In this document: piece by piece, positions 26,668 to 33,733 of the stretch | How the letters are laid out: each line of letters opens with the position of its first letter | How positions within the stretch are numbered: position 1 is the first letter of the stretch | From: Treponema sp. | GTDB lineage: Bacteria > Spirochaetota > Spirochaetia > Treponematales > Breznakiellaceae | Reading direction: 5' to 3' | NCBI GenBank assembly: GCA_031257105.1 | Contig: JAIRPG010000045.1 | Location: 1-33,733, forward strand | DNA: 33,733 nucleotides | Notes under the pieces: generated by a model | Told to the model about the DNA's origin: nothing | The model's database searches: none | Seen by the model: only the letters and a program-made list of their open reading frames with translations | Translations under genes and position numbers: made by a program

Positions 26668-27978
26668 TTAGCTTCCCGTTCGCTGCCTCTGCTTCTGAGA
26701 TGCGACAAAAGCCCTGTATTTCTCCGGATCGGTCTTAAAAGCCACGATAGGCGAATGGGGATCTTTTGAAGCCCGTTCCAGCGCTTTGGCGGTCTCGAAG
26801 AGAAGCCGTTCCGCGTTGACCAGCCTGCCGGAACGAGAACTCAACCCAATAGAGAGATCCGCCCGGTCGGTAAAAGAGATGGGAAGGCGGTTGTGAAACG
26901 CCTCCGCTTTGGCAAGCCCTGCGTTTAGGTCGATGTTGGGGATGATCACCGTGATCCCCCGTTTCCCCTGCTCAAAGGTAAGATCCTGGAGGTTAAAGAA
27001 TTCAACCGCCGCGTCCGCCAGCTCTTTATAGAGAAGTTCCGCGTCCGATGCGGCCTGGTATTCCATTCCGATCACCGTCAGATCTTGCTCGAAAGAGGCG
27101 CTGCGGTGGAGTTCCGATTCCAGCCTATCCTTGGTATAGGCCTCCCAGCCGATATTGCTCCGGGGAGAATAGAGTCCCTGAGGGGCGGCGTCAGGAATGT
27201 CGAAATCTTCCGCCTGCGAATCGGGCTCAGGCAGTACCGGTTCGCTCATCGCTTCGTTCAGTTCAGGCTCGGTGAAGTCAAAATCAAAATCATCGTCCGC
27301 CGCCTCAAGCGCCTCCTCCTCCGGCGCCGCTTCTTCCTCCTCCGGTTCAGGGACGCTTTTCGCTTGCTCGCGGGAATGATCCCGGATGCGCTCTTTTTTA
27401 TATTTTTGAGGCTTGGAAGGCTCGCTTTCCGTTTCCCGGTTTTTAAAAAACATCGATTCGAGGAGGAGGGTGACAAATCCCAGAACCAGCGCGCTTAATA
27501 CCGCCAGCAGGGTTTGTTTTAAGATGATGATAAAGTAGTCGTAATCCAGATACTGAGAAACGGCGCTGATGGTCACGTTCCGCAGACCGTCTATTCTGAG
27601 GGGGGCAAAGAGGGCCTTGGAGGAAACGCCGAATTTTTGAATAAACCGGGGAGAATCTCCCACCCAGTTTATCGTGCTGTTCCGTTCTTTCTCGAAGGCA
27701 AATTCACCGCCCGGGCTGGATATAATCACCGCTTGAAGGGTTCCCGATTTGGCCAGGGCATCTTGAACCGTTTCCTGAAATTTGGTATCCATAAATCCCA
27801 ACATTCCCGCGGAGGAAGCAAGATCCGCCAGGTCGTAGAATTCTCGTTCAGCCGAGTTTTGACGCTCGGTAACATTCAGATACATACGTAGCGCGCCGTA
27901 CAAAAGCGCCGTCGCGTAAACCACAATACAGGCAAGGGCGATTGAAAAAGTCACAATAGAGGATGTTCTTTTCCGCAT
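26668..27978 (-). CDS. Two-TM membrane protein with acidic linker and degenerate GGDEF-like C-terminal domain
   Basis: TM segments at residues ~7-30 and ~155-175; C-terminus EQGKRGITVIIPNIDLNAGLAKAEAFHNRL...LSIGLSSRSGRLVNAERLLFETAKALERASKD has the GGDEF layout without the catalytic motif. Confidence 0.6.
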   Translation of the reverse strand: MRKRTSSIVTFSIALACIVVYATALLYGALRMYLNVTERQNSAEREFYDLADLASSAGMLGFMDTKFQETVQDALAKSGTLQAVIISSPGGEFAFEKERNSTINWVGDSPRFIQKFGVSSKALFAPLRIDGLRNVTISAVSQYLDYDYFIIILKQTLLAVLSALVLGFVTLLLESMFFKNRETESEPSKPQKYKKERIRDHSREQAKSVPEPEEEEAAPEEEALEAADDDFDFDFTEPELNEAMSEPVLPEPDSQAEDFDIPDAAPQGLYSPRSNIGWEAYTKDRLESELHRSASFEQDLTVIGMEYQAASDAELLYKELADAAVEFFNLQDLTFEQGKRGITVIIPNIDLNAGLAKAEAFHNRLPISFTDRADLSIGLSSRSGRLVNAERLLFETAKALERASKDPHSPIVAFKTDPEKYRAFVASQKQRQRTGS

Positions 27979-27985
27979 ACGGTAC

Positions 27986-27993
27986 AGTATACA
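27986..27993. promoter_or_regulatory. Overlapping divergent -10 elements built on a GTATAC palindrome
   Basis: Minus-strand TATACT (27991-27986) for the GGDEF-like gene, 7 nt from its ATG; plus-strand TATACA (27988-27993) upstream of the MEMO gene. Confidence 0.45.
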
Positions 27994-28034
27994 CGTTTTT
28001 TTAATTCATGCTAGAACAAAGAGGAGGAATCGCC

Positions 28035-28898
28035 ATGATTTTAAGGAGAGCCGGTCTTCCGGCGGGTTGGTACCCCCAAGACACCGAAGAGATACGGCGG
28101 TTTTTCCAGCCGCTTTCCCTCGACCCGGCTTCCCCCGGAGCCGTTGCCGCGCTGGCCCCTCACGCGGGCTGGCGTTACTCCGGGCGTATCGCCGCCCGTT
28201 CTGTGGCGGCGCTGGAACGGGACGCGGAAACCCTGGTGGTCATCGGAGGCCACCTGCCTGCGGGGATGCCCCCTCTCTTTGCCGAAGAGGATGCCGCCGC
28301 TACTCCGCTGGGAGATCTGGAGATAGACCGGGAATTCCGTTCCCGCCTCTGGGATACTATCGGGGGAATGTCCGACCGCTTCCGGGATAATACCGTGGAA
28401 GTCCTGCTCCCCATGGTTCGGTATCTGTTCCCTGTGGCCAAACTGGTATGGGTCCGCCTGCCCGCCGAAGCGCGCTCGTTTGAAGCGGGAAAGGCCATCG
28501 CCGAAACCGCCGGCGCTTTGAAGCGGAAGATCGCCGTACTCGGATCCACCGATCTAACCCATTACGGCGACAATTACGGTTTCTCTCCTCATGGTTCGGG
28601 AAGCGCCGCTTTGGAGTGGGTAACGACCGTCAATGACCGGGCCTTTATTGACGCGGCGCTTGCGGGTTCTCAGGCGGAAGTCTTGGAGCGCGCCGTGCAG
28701 GATCACGCCGCCTGCTCCGCGGGGGCCGTCCTGGCCTGCTTAGGCTATGCCCGCGCTATGAAAGCGTCCGGCGGGGAACTCCTGGCATACGCGACATCCG
28801 CCGCCGCCGGGGAGGTTCCCGATTCTTTCGTCGGCTACGCCTCTATCGTCTGGCGTCGATGTACCGGCGGGTGTACCGGCGGGTATACCGGCGGTTAA
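28035..28898 (+). CDS. AmmeMemoRadiSam system protein B / MEMO1 family
   Basis: GLPAGWYPQDTEEIRRFF, ALAPHAGWRYSGRIAARS, VLGSTDLTHYGDNYGF; SD GAGGAGG 7 nt before ATG 28035. Confidence 0.9.
   Translation: MILRRAGLPAGWYPQDTEEIRRFFQPLSLDPASPGAVAALAPHAGWRYSGRIAARSVAALERDAETLVVIGGHLPAGMPPLFAEEDAAATPLGDLEIDREFRSRLWDTIGGMSDRFRDNTVEVLLPMVRYLFPVAKLVWVRLPAEARSFEAGKAIAETAGALKRKIAVLGSTDLTHYGDNYGFSPHGSGSAALEWVTTVNDRAFIDAALAGSQAEVLERAVQDHAACSAGAVLACLGYARAMKASGGELLAYATSAAAGEVPDSFVGYASIVWRRCTGGCTGGYTGG
28860..28895. repeat. Three tandem 12-bp units (TRTACCGGCGGK) at the extreme 3' end of the MEMO gene
   Basis: TGTACCGGCGGG, TGTACCGGCGGG, TATACCGGCGGT; encodes CTGGCTGGYTGG just before the stop. Confidence 0.92.
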
Positions 28899-30577
28899 CA
28901 TACATCGGCGCCGGTTTTCAGGACTTTATCCAACTCCGCCAGGGCGTCTTCTTTGACCGCTTCCAAGACCGGCCCGCAGCGGCGGTAATGCTCGCGCCGC
29001 TTTAAGGCCGCCGCGGCGGGGAGCAGGGTGGCGAGTATCTGTTTTGCGCCGCCGGCTAACCGTTCAAGGTAACGGGCCATGTTTTCTTCCGGCAGGGGAA
29101 GGGCCGCGACCGCGTTCCGGTATGACGAGAGGAATTCTTTTGCGCTCATAGAAGCTTTTCCCGGGGCAAAAAGACGGTACGGCCCTTGATGTTTGGAACG
29201 TCCGGAACAGGCGAGGTTGAGGGGCGCTCCCTCGCCGGGAACGGCGGTTAGCCGCGCTCCTTGCCGCCGGGCTTTTGCTTCCAGAACCTCCCGGTAAGCC
29301 CGCAGGGAAGGGGTTTCGTAGTACCACGCCCCCGGCCCCACTGTTTTTTTTGTAAGGGAAGTCCGAAAAAGAAAAGCCGAATGACGGGCTTCCAAAGGGG
29401 CCAGACGGTTTTGCCGCGCCTCGAAATAGGGGTAGATATAGGTTCCCCGGGCGTATGTTCTGCCCAGCGGGTAGGAAAAGTCCGCGCCGTAAAGCTCAAT
29501 GGTTTCCGCTCCCAGACATTCCGCCAGAGAGAGCGCCGCGTAGGTTACGTTGGCGCCGGAGGTGTCCACTTCGGGAAATGACCGCCAATACCGGGCCGCG
29601 TAACGCGCCAGGGGGTGCCCTCCGGCGAAGAACCGGACGGCGGCGCTTTGGGCCGTCAGCAGGGGCGGGCTGGAAAGATCCAGGAAGAGGGGGATCTGGA
29701 GGGGGGCAGGGGTAACCGGCATAAAATGGTAGTAGCTGATATGCTGGCAGTCGATAGACACCACCGCGTCGGGTTGAAATCCCCCTTGGAGGAGCGCCGG
29801 CAGGGAGGTATCGGTAGCGATGAGATACCGGGAAGAACGGCGTTCCGCGAGGAAGGACAGTTGCCTGTCCAGGGAAGGGCCCGCCGCGCAGATCGCCGCG
29901 TTACGGACGGGGGGCAAGGCGCTCTGTTGTTTTCCCGCCTCGAAAAGGTTCCTGATGATATTGGCGAACCAGCGCCTCCCAAAGTACGCCTGTACCGAAT
30001 AATCGGTGGAAAGCCGGTCAATCGCGGCGGATACTTCCTCCGCGGCGGCGTTAAACGCGCCCTGATCAAAGGCCGTTCTCGTCCGCAGGGGAATCAGGCG
30101 GATACCCCCAAACAGGGCGGGCTGATACGTTTCGAGGATGAACGCCTCAAGTTCCCCCGCTGCGGGATCTACCAGCAGGTGGAACCGGGAATCTCCCAGC
30201 AAGGCGATGTACTCCTTTGATGCTAATAGTTCCGCAATGCCATGAATATCATACTCGACCGTTACTACCCGGTGGACATCTTGCCGCTTCAAGGCCGCCT
30301 CTATATGGAACGCTCCGCCCAAACCGAAAAAGATCAGGTAGCCTTCATCGGCGAGGGTAGAAACAAGGCGGTTGCCCTCTTTTTCGGGATCAATCAGGGA
30401 ATGGAGCGGGCGCGCCGCGCCGTCTTCGTTGACCAGGGCGGGCACAATCTCTCCGGCGCGGGAATTGAGAAACCGGTAGCGCTCCCGGGTAGTCTCCGCC
30501 CCGGAAAGCCGGGCGCAGAGGGCGGGATCTTTTTGCGACAACGCCAGAAGGTTTCGTTCAAAGAAAAGCTTATCCAT
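28895..30577 (-). CDS. DUF115 / MptE-like, motility-associated factor (Maf)-type putative glycosyltransferase
   Basis: GPSLDRQLSFLAERRSSRYLIATDTSLPALLQGGFQPDAVVSIDCQ; start at MDKLFFERN favoured by GGAG 8 nt upstream (ORF maximum 30589). Confidence 0.8.
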   Translation of the reverse strand: MDKLFFERNLLALSQKDPALCARLSGAETTRERYRFLNSRAGEIVPALVNEDGAARPLHSLIDPEKEGNRLVSTLADEGYLIFFGLGGAFHIEAALKRQDVHRVVTVEYDIHGIAELLASKEYIALLGDSRFHLLVDPAAGELEAFILETYQPALFGGIRLIPLRTRTAFDQGAFNAAAEEVSAAIDRLSTDYSVQAYFGRRWFANIIRNLFEAGKQQSALPPVRNAAICAAGPSLDRQLSFLAERRSSRYLIATDTSLPALLQGGFQPDAVVSIDCQHISYYHFMPVTPAPLQIPLFLDLSSPPLLTAQSAAVRFFAGGHPLARYAARYWRSFPEVDTSGANVTYAALSLAECLGAETIELYGADFSYPLGRTYARGTYIYPYFEARQNRLAPLEARHSAFLFRTSLTKKTVGPGAWYYETPSLRAYREVLEAKARRQGARLTAVPGEGAPLNLACSGRSKHQGPYRLFAPGKASMSAKEFLSSYRNAVAALPLPEENMARYLERLAGGAKQILATLLPAAAALKRREHYRRCGPVLEAVKEDALAELDKVLKTGADVC

Positions 30578-32117
30578 CGATCGCTCCATAGCGGCGTCCT
30601 AAGGTCTGAATCTCCGCCTTCAGCGCCGCCGGGCCCGGCGCTTCCCGATCGGGGAGGATGAGCGGCCCCAGTTCCCCCAGGAGGATACCCGTCGTTTGCG
30701 GATGATCCAATGCGTTGGTGAGGGCTTGAACAGCCCGGCGGACGGCTTCCGTGCCCGCTTTTTCGATAGAATACACGGCGGTACCGGGAGAAGCCCGCTC
30801 CGGGAAATCCTCATCCCGGAGAGAAAACGCATCGAGGGAACCGAGCGGATCAAAGACCGGGTTGTTGTTTCCCAGGGAAAACAGGCGTTCCGGATAATCC
30901 GCCAACTGCCGCTTGAACCAGGCGGCGTAGATCCCGTTGCTTCCTGAGGCGGCGATACGCTCTGAACGGGCAAAGGTCTGGGAATACCGGGGCGCAAAGC
31001 GGCCCGCCGTTTCTTCCTGGAGGCGATCAAATGCGTAGGGCTTGGCGTGGCTCTTGATGTCCCGGTGGGCCAGATCCATTCCCGCCAAAAAAACCGGCCC
31101 GGAAGTTAAGGACAGCGCCAGATCCACCGCCGAGGCGGTAACCGTTCCCCGTTGGGGGAATACGCCGAAGGCGGGCCGACCGGAATCTTGATCGAAGCCG
31201 CGCCCTGTTTCCGGCGATAATACCGCCAGAACCGTTTCCAGAATGATCCCTTGCCAAAGGCTCCCATCGCCAATGGGAAAGATCGGTACATCCCCGTATT
31301 GAGAGGGGAGGGCCGCCCAGATGCACGCCGCCAGGGCCGGAGAAGCTTTTCCCCATTTCCGTACGCTTTCGTAGAGGTGGAACAAAGCCCAACTTCCCCC
31401 ATCGGTACTGATAATCATGTCCGGTTTCACGTTTGCCGCCGCCAACGCAGGCGCCGACGAAGATGCGGCGAGAACGCGCCCGCCCTTCTGTTCGCGCAGC
31501 TTCTTGATGAGCGGGATAGCCTCTTCCAGGCTGGGCCCCGCGCCGGTGACGATCCAGGGAACGGATTGACGGGACGCGGGGAGCCGGAGCAGCGCTCTTC
31601 GGATGATCCCCGCGTTCCGCAGGCAGTTCCGAAACCAGCGGCGTCCGAATCCCCGGATAGTCCGGACATTGGCGTCAATCCGTTTGATAAAATCAATCGT
31701 TTCTTTTAAGAGGTTGAGATACGCGCCGCCGTAGACCGTCATGGCGGGCCGCCACTCGATGATCCGTACCGCCGCCGCCTCCGTATCGGGAATTTCCGCC
31801 TCAAGAAAATCCTGAATGTTCTTTTCCGCGCCGGGAGACCATGACGCCTCATAGGTTCCCGCGCCGGGATTGGAGGCAAAAAAATCCGACACGTGAAGGG
31901 AGACGATCTTTGCCGTGGGATAGTTCTTCCGGAGAACCGGAATCACATACCCCAAGCAGGGTTCAATGAGAACAAAAAACCGCGCGTCTTCCAAGTTTTC
32001 CAGGGTATCAAGGTAGCGTTCCGCTTCCCCGGCGGGATCGTAACGGGAGTGGAGGGCTTTCCCGCCGGCTAAGACGGTGAGGCTTCCGTCCTTCGCCGCG
32101 GTGAGCCGTTCAAACAT
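30570..32117 (-). CDS. DUF115 / MptE-like, Maf-type putative glycosyltransferase (second copy)
   Basis: GAGPSLEEAIPLIKKLREQKGGRVLAASSSAPALAAANVKPDMIISTDGG; overlaps the downstream paralogue start. Confidence 0.8.
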   Translation of the reverse strand: MFERLTAAKDGSLTVLAGGKALHSRYDPAGEAERYLDTLENLEDARFFVLIEPCLGYVIPVLRKNYPTAKIVSLHVSDFFASNPGAGTYEASWSPGAEKNIQDFLEAEIPDTEAAAVRIIEWRPAMTVYGGAYLNLLKETIDFIKRIDANVRTIRGFGRRWFRNCLRNAGIIRRALLRLPASRQSVPWIVTGAGPSLEEAIPLIKKLREQKGGRVLAASSSAPALAAANVKPDMIISTDGGSWALFHLYESVRKWGKASPALAACIWAALPSQYGDVPIFPIGDGSLWQGIILETVLAVLSPETGRGFDQDSGRPAFGVFPQRGTVTASAVDLALSLTSGPVFLAGMDLAHRDIKSHAKPYAFDRLQEETAGRFAPRYSQTFARSERIAASGSNGIYAAWFKRQLADYPERLFSLGNNNPVFDPLGSLDAFSLRDEDFPERASPGTAVYSIEKAGTEAVRRAVQALTNALDHPQTTGILLGELGPLILPDREAPGPAALKAEIQTLGRRYGAIDG

Positions 32118-32118
32118 C

Positions 32119-32490
32119 TTACAGATACGGCTGTATCAGGGCAAAAGCGTCCTGGACTTCGTTCGCTTCAAAGGTCAGTGAAACGTCCGTATTCAAGCTT
32201 TTTGACGCCCGGTGGCCTATGAGTTCTCTATCGAGGGATTTACCAAAGAGAAGAAGGCAGCGTCCGGACGGTAAAAGCCGGGCGGCGGCGAAAGGAGCGG
32301 TCATGACGGCCACCCGCTCGAAAAACCCGGCCCGCGCGTCATCTTCCTGGGGAAGATCCAACACAATTCCCTGAAACTCGGCGTTTTTGCGGTGATAGTT
32401 TGCGATAAAATCCGGTACTTCCGAATCGGCGCTGCCGGCGGCAGCGCTGGCAGCGGCGCCTATTGATGCGGCTTTACTCAAAAGTCCCAT
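32119..32490 (-). CDS. Hypothetical protein (123 aa)
   Basis: TAATG-overlapped with upstream gene; N-terminal Ala/Gly-rich segment then PilZ-like-length beta domain; no family recognised. Confidence 0.65.
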   Translation of the reverse strand: MGLLSKAASIGAAASAAAGSADSEVPDFIANYHRKNAEFQGIVLDLPQEDDARAGFFERVAVMTAPFAAARLLPSGRCLLLFGKSLDRELIGHRASKSLNTDVSLTFEANEVQDAFALIQPYL

Positions 32491-33728
32491 TATACTAGAC
32501 CTAATTCCTCGAATAGTTTTTTGTATGAGTCGTAATGTTTCGACTGGGCGAATTCTTCAATCTTTTTTTCAGGCAGCGATTCCAGCAGCTTATCCATATA
32601 CGAAAGAACAGACCGTAATTCCTGTTTTAAGTGAGCGGGAATTTGCGGCTCCAAGGCGGCTTCTTCGGCTTTGACCGGCCCGGCTTCCGGCGTATACGCA
32701 GGCTCCTCCGCCGCGGATTCGACTGCTTCCGAAGTCATTTCCACGCTTTCTTCCATATCAAAAGACGGCTCGATGGCGGCGGTTTCGTCTTCGACGACGA
32801 AGCCTTCGGGAATTACCTGGTCAAAGCGTTCTTCTTCAACCGGCGGCGCGGCCTCCGGCGCTCCGGCAAGATCTTCAGGAAAATCGATGGTTATTTCCGG
32901 TTCGGCGATTTCCTCCGGAATGAACGGTTCGTCGGCGTCAAAGGCGGCGGCTTCTTCCATGTCCAGCTCAACCGGCGCTTCCACGGGGTTTTCTACCAGC
33001 CCTTCGCTCAAATCCGGTTCCTCAATAACCGCGCCGGTAAGATCCAGCGACGCTTCGTCGAATTGCGCTTCCGCATCGGGCTCTTCTTCCAGATAGGCGC
33101 TCTCTTCCGGCGCCGGTTCTGAAACCGCCGGTATACCCGCCGGTTCTTCAAGCGCCGGAGTATCCTCCTCCGCCCGGCTATCCGTTGGCGGCTCTTCTTG
33201 CGCCTGAGGCTCCTCCTCCGCTTGAACATCAAGCGCCGTTTGATATTCAAGCGCCGTTTCTTCTTCAGGGGAAAAGACAAAATCTTCTAATCCGGAAAAA
33301 GGGTCTAACGAAACATCGAGGGTTTCGGATTCAAACGAGCGCTCCGTTTTTTCAGTAGTTTCCTCAAAATCTTCCTCAAAGCTTAAAAAAGGGTCAAGCT
33401 CAAGATCCGGGATACTCTCCTCTGCGGGCGCGTCTTCCGTCTTTGCGGCGGCAAGCGTATTCGGCGAATCGTCCGCCGGAATATCGTCCGCCGCCGGTAC
33501 ATCCGCCGGTACATCCGCCGGATGCAGGATGCTCTCCATCTCGCTTCCGCTGAGGGAGAGTTCCGCGTCTTCTGCTTCACCCGCCGGTATACCCGCCGGT
33601 ATACCCGCCGGTATACCCGCCATCTGCTCAACCGTGTGTTGTTCCGAGGCGTTTCGGACGGGCGCAAGATCGCGCTTTAAACCGGATAGCTCGGTTTTTA
33701 TAGAAGACAATTCGTCGGCTATCTTCAT
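32490..33728 (-). CDS. Acidic low-complexity protein with conserved-looking C-terminal helical domain; may extend beyond the window
   Basis: Glu/Ala/Pro-rich body, C-terminus LRSVLSYMDKLLESLPEKKIEEFAQSKHYDSYKKLFEELGLV; only 5 nt visible upstream of the first ATG. Confidence 0.7.
   Translation of the reverse strand: MKIADELSSIKTELSGLKRDLAPVRNASEQHTVEQMAGIPAGIPAGIPAGEAEDAELSLSGSEMESILHPADVPADVPAADDIPADDSPNTLAAAKTEDAPAEESIPDLELDPFLSFEEDFEETTEKTERSFESETLDVSLDPFSGLEDFVFSPEEETALEYQTALDVQAEEEPQAQEEPPTDSRAEEDTPALEEPAGIPAVSEPAPEESAYLEEEPDAEAQFDEASLDLTGAVIEEPDLSEGLVENPVEAPVELDMEEAAAFDADEPFIPEEIAEPEITIDFPEDLAGAPEAAPPVEEERFDQVIPEGFVVEDETAAIEPSFDMEESVEMTSEAVESAAEEPAYTPEAGPVKAEEAALEPQIPAHLKQELRSVLSYMDKLLESLPEKKIEEFAQSKHYDSYKKLFEELGLV
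33125..33143. repeat. CCGCCGG-core 12-bp repeat, about 1.6 units
   Basis: CCGCCGGTATACCCGCCGG. Confidence 0.8.
33491..33521. repeat. CCGCCGG-core 12-bp repeat, about 2.6 units
   Basis: CCGCCGGTACAT CCGCCGGTACAT CCGCCGG; encodes PADVPADVPA on the minus strand. Confidence 0.88.
33580..33621. repeat. CCGCCGG-core 12-bp repeat, 3.5 units
   Basis: CCCGCCGGTATA x3 + CCCGCC; encodes AGIPAGIPAGIPAG on the minus strand. Confidence 0.92.
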
Positions 33729-33733
33729 AAGAA

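Noticed and set aside
29615-30220. 201-aa plus-strand ORF antisense to the DUF115 gene
   Set aside because: Low-quality Gly/Arg-rich translation, embedded in a clear coding frame on the other strand.
33491-33621. CRISPR array interpretation of the 12-bp repeats
   Set aside because: Units are 12 bp, directly abutting, in frame in a CDS, without spacers or cas genes.

Overview
The window looks like a GC-rich spirochaete chromosome segment, Treponema-like judging from the UPF0164/FadL-like protein, a BNR-SpoIIE phosphatase and general gene content. It carries about 25 tightly packed genes. Housekeeping genes: metG, metA, aspS, murD and an epmA-like gene. Others: two Opp/Dpp-type ABC ATPases, a 1535-aa BNR/FN3/HAMP/PP2C sensor phosphatase with a 1022-aa coiled/TPR-like partner, a chromate-transporter pair, a DUF2804 protein, a D-aminoacylase-like amidohydrolase, a P-loop/Asp23-like fusion, a degenerate GGDEF-like membrane protein, a MEMO/AmmeMemoRadiSam-B protein and two tandem DUF115/Maf-like genes. 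I see no rRNA, tRNA, CRISPR array or transposase. Two signals are not explained by the gene list. (1) Several genes have a sigma70-like -10 hexamer ending exactly 7 nt upstream of the A of the ATG, with 17-bp-spaced -35 boxes in three of them. This predicts leaderless mRNAs for metG, aspS, the LEA-like lipoprotein, DUF2804 and probably UPF0164. (2) A family of 12-bp tandem repeats with core CCGCCGG-N5 lies inside three unrelated genes and is read in different frames and orientations, so it appears to be maintained at DNA level. Related in-frame 9-, 15- and 18-bp arrays occur in other genes. Also notable: a nested set of mutually exclusive hairpins at 1-111, and 3' overlap of all four convergent gene pairs. 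All functional names are from reading motifs by eye; no database search was run.
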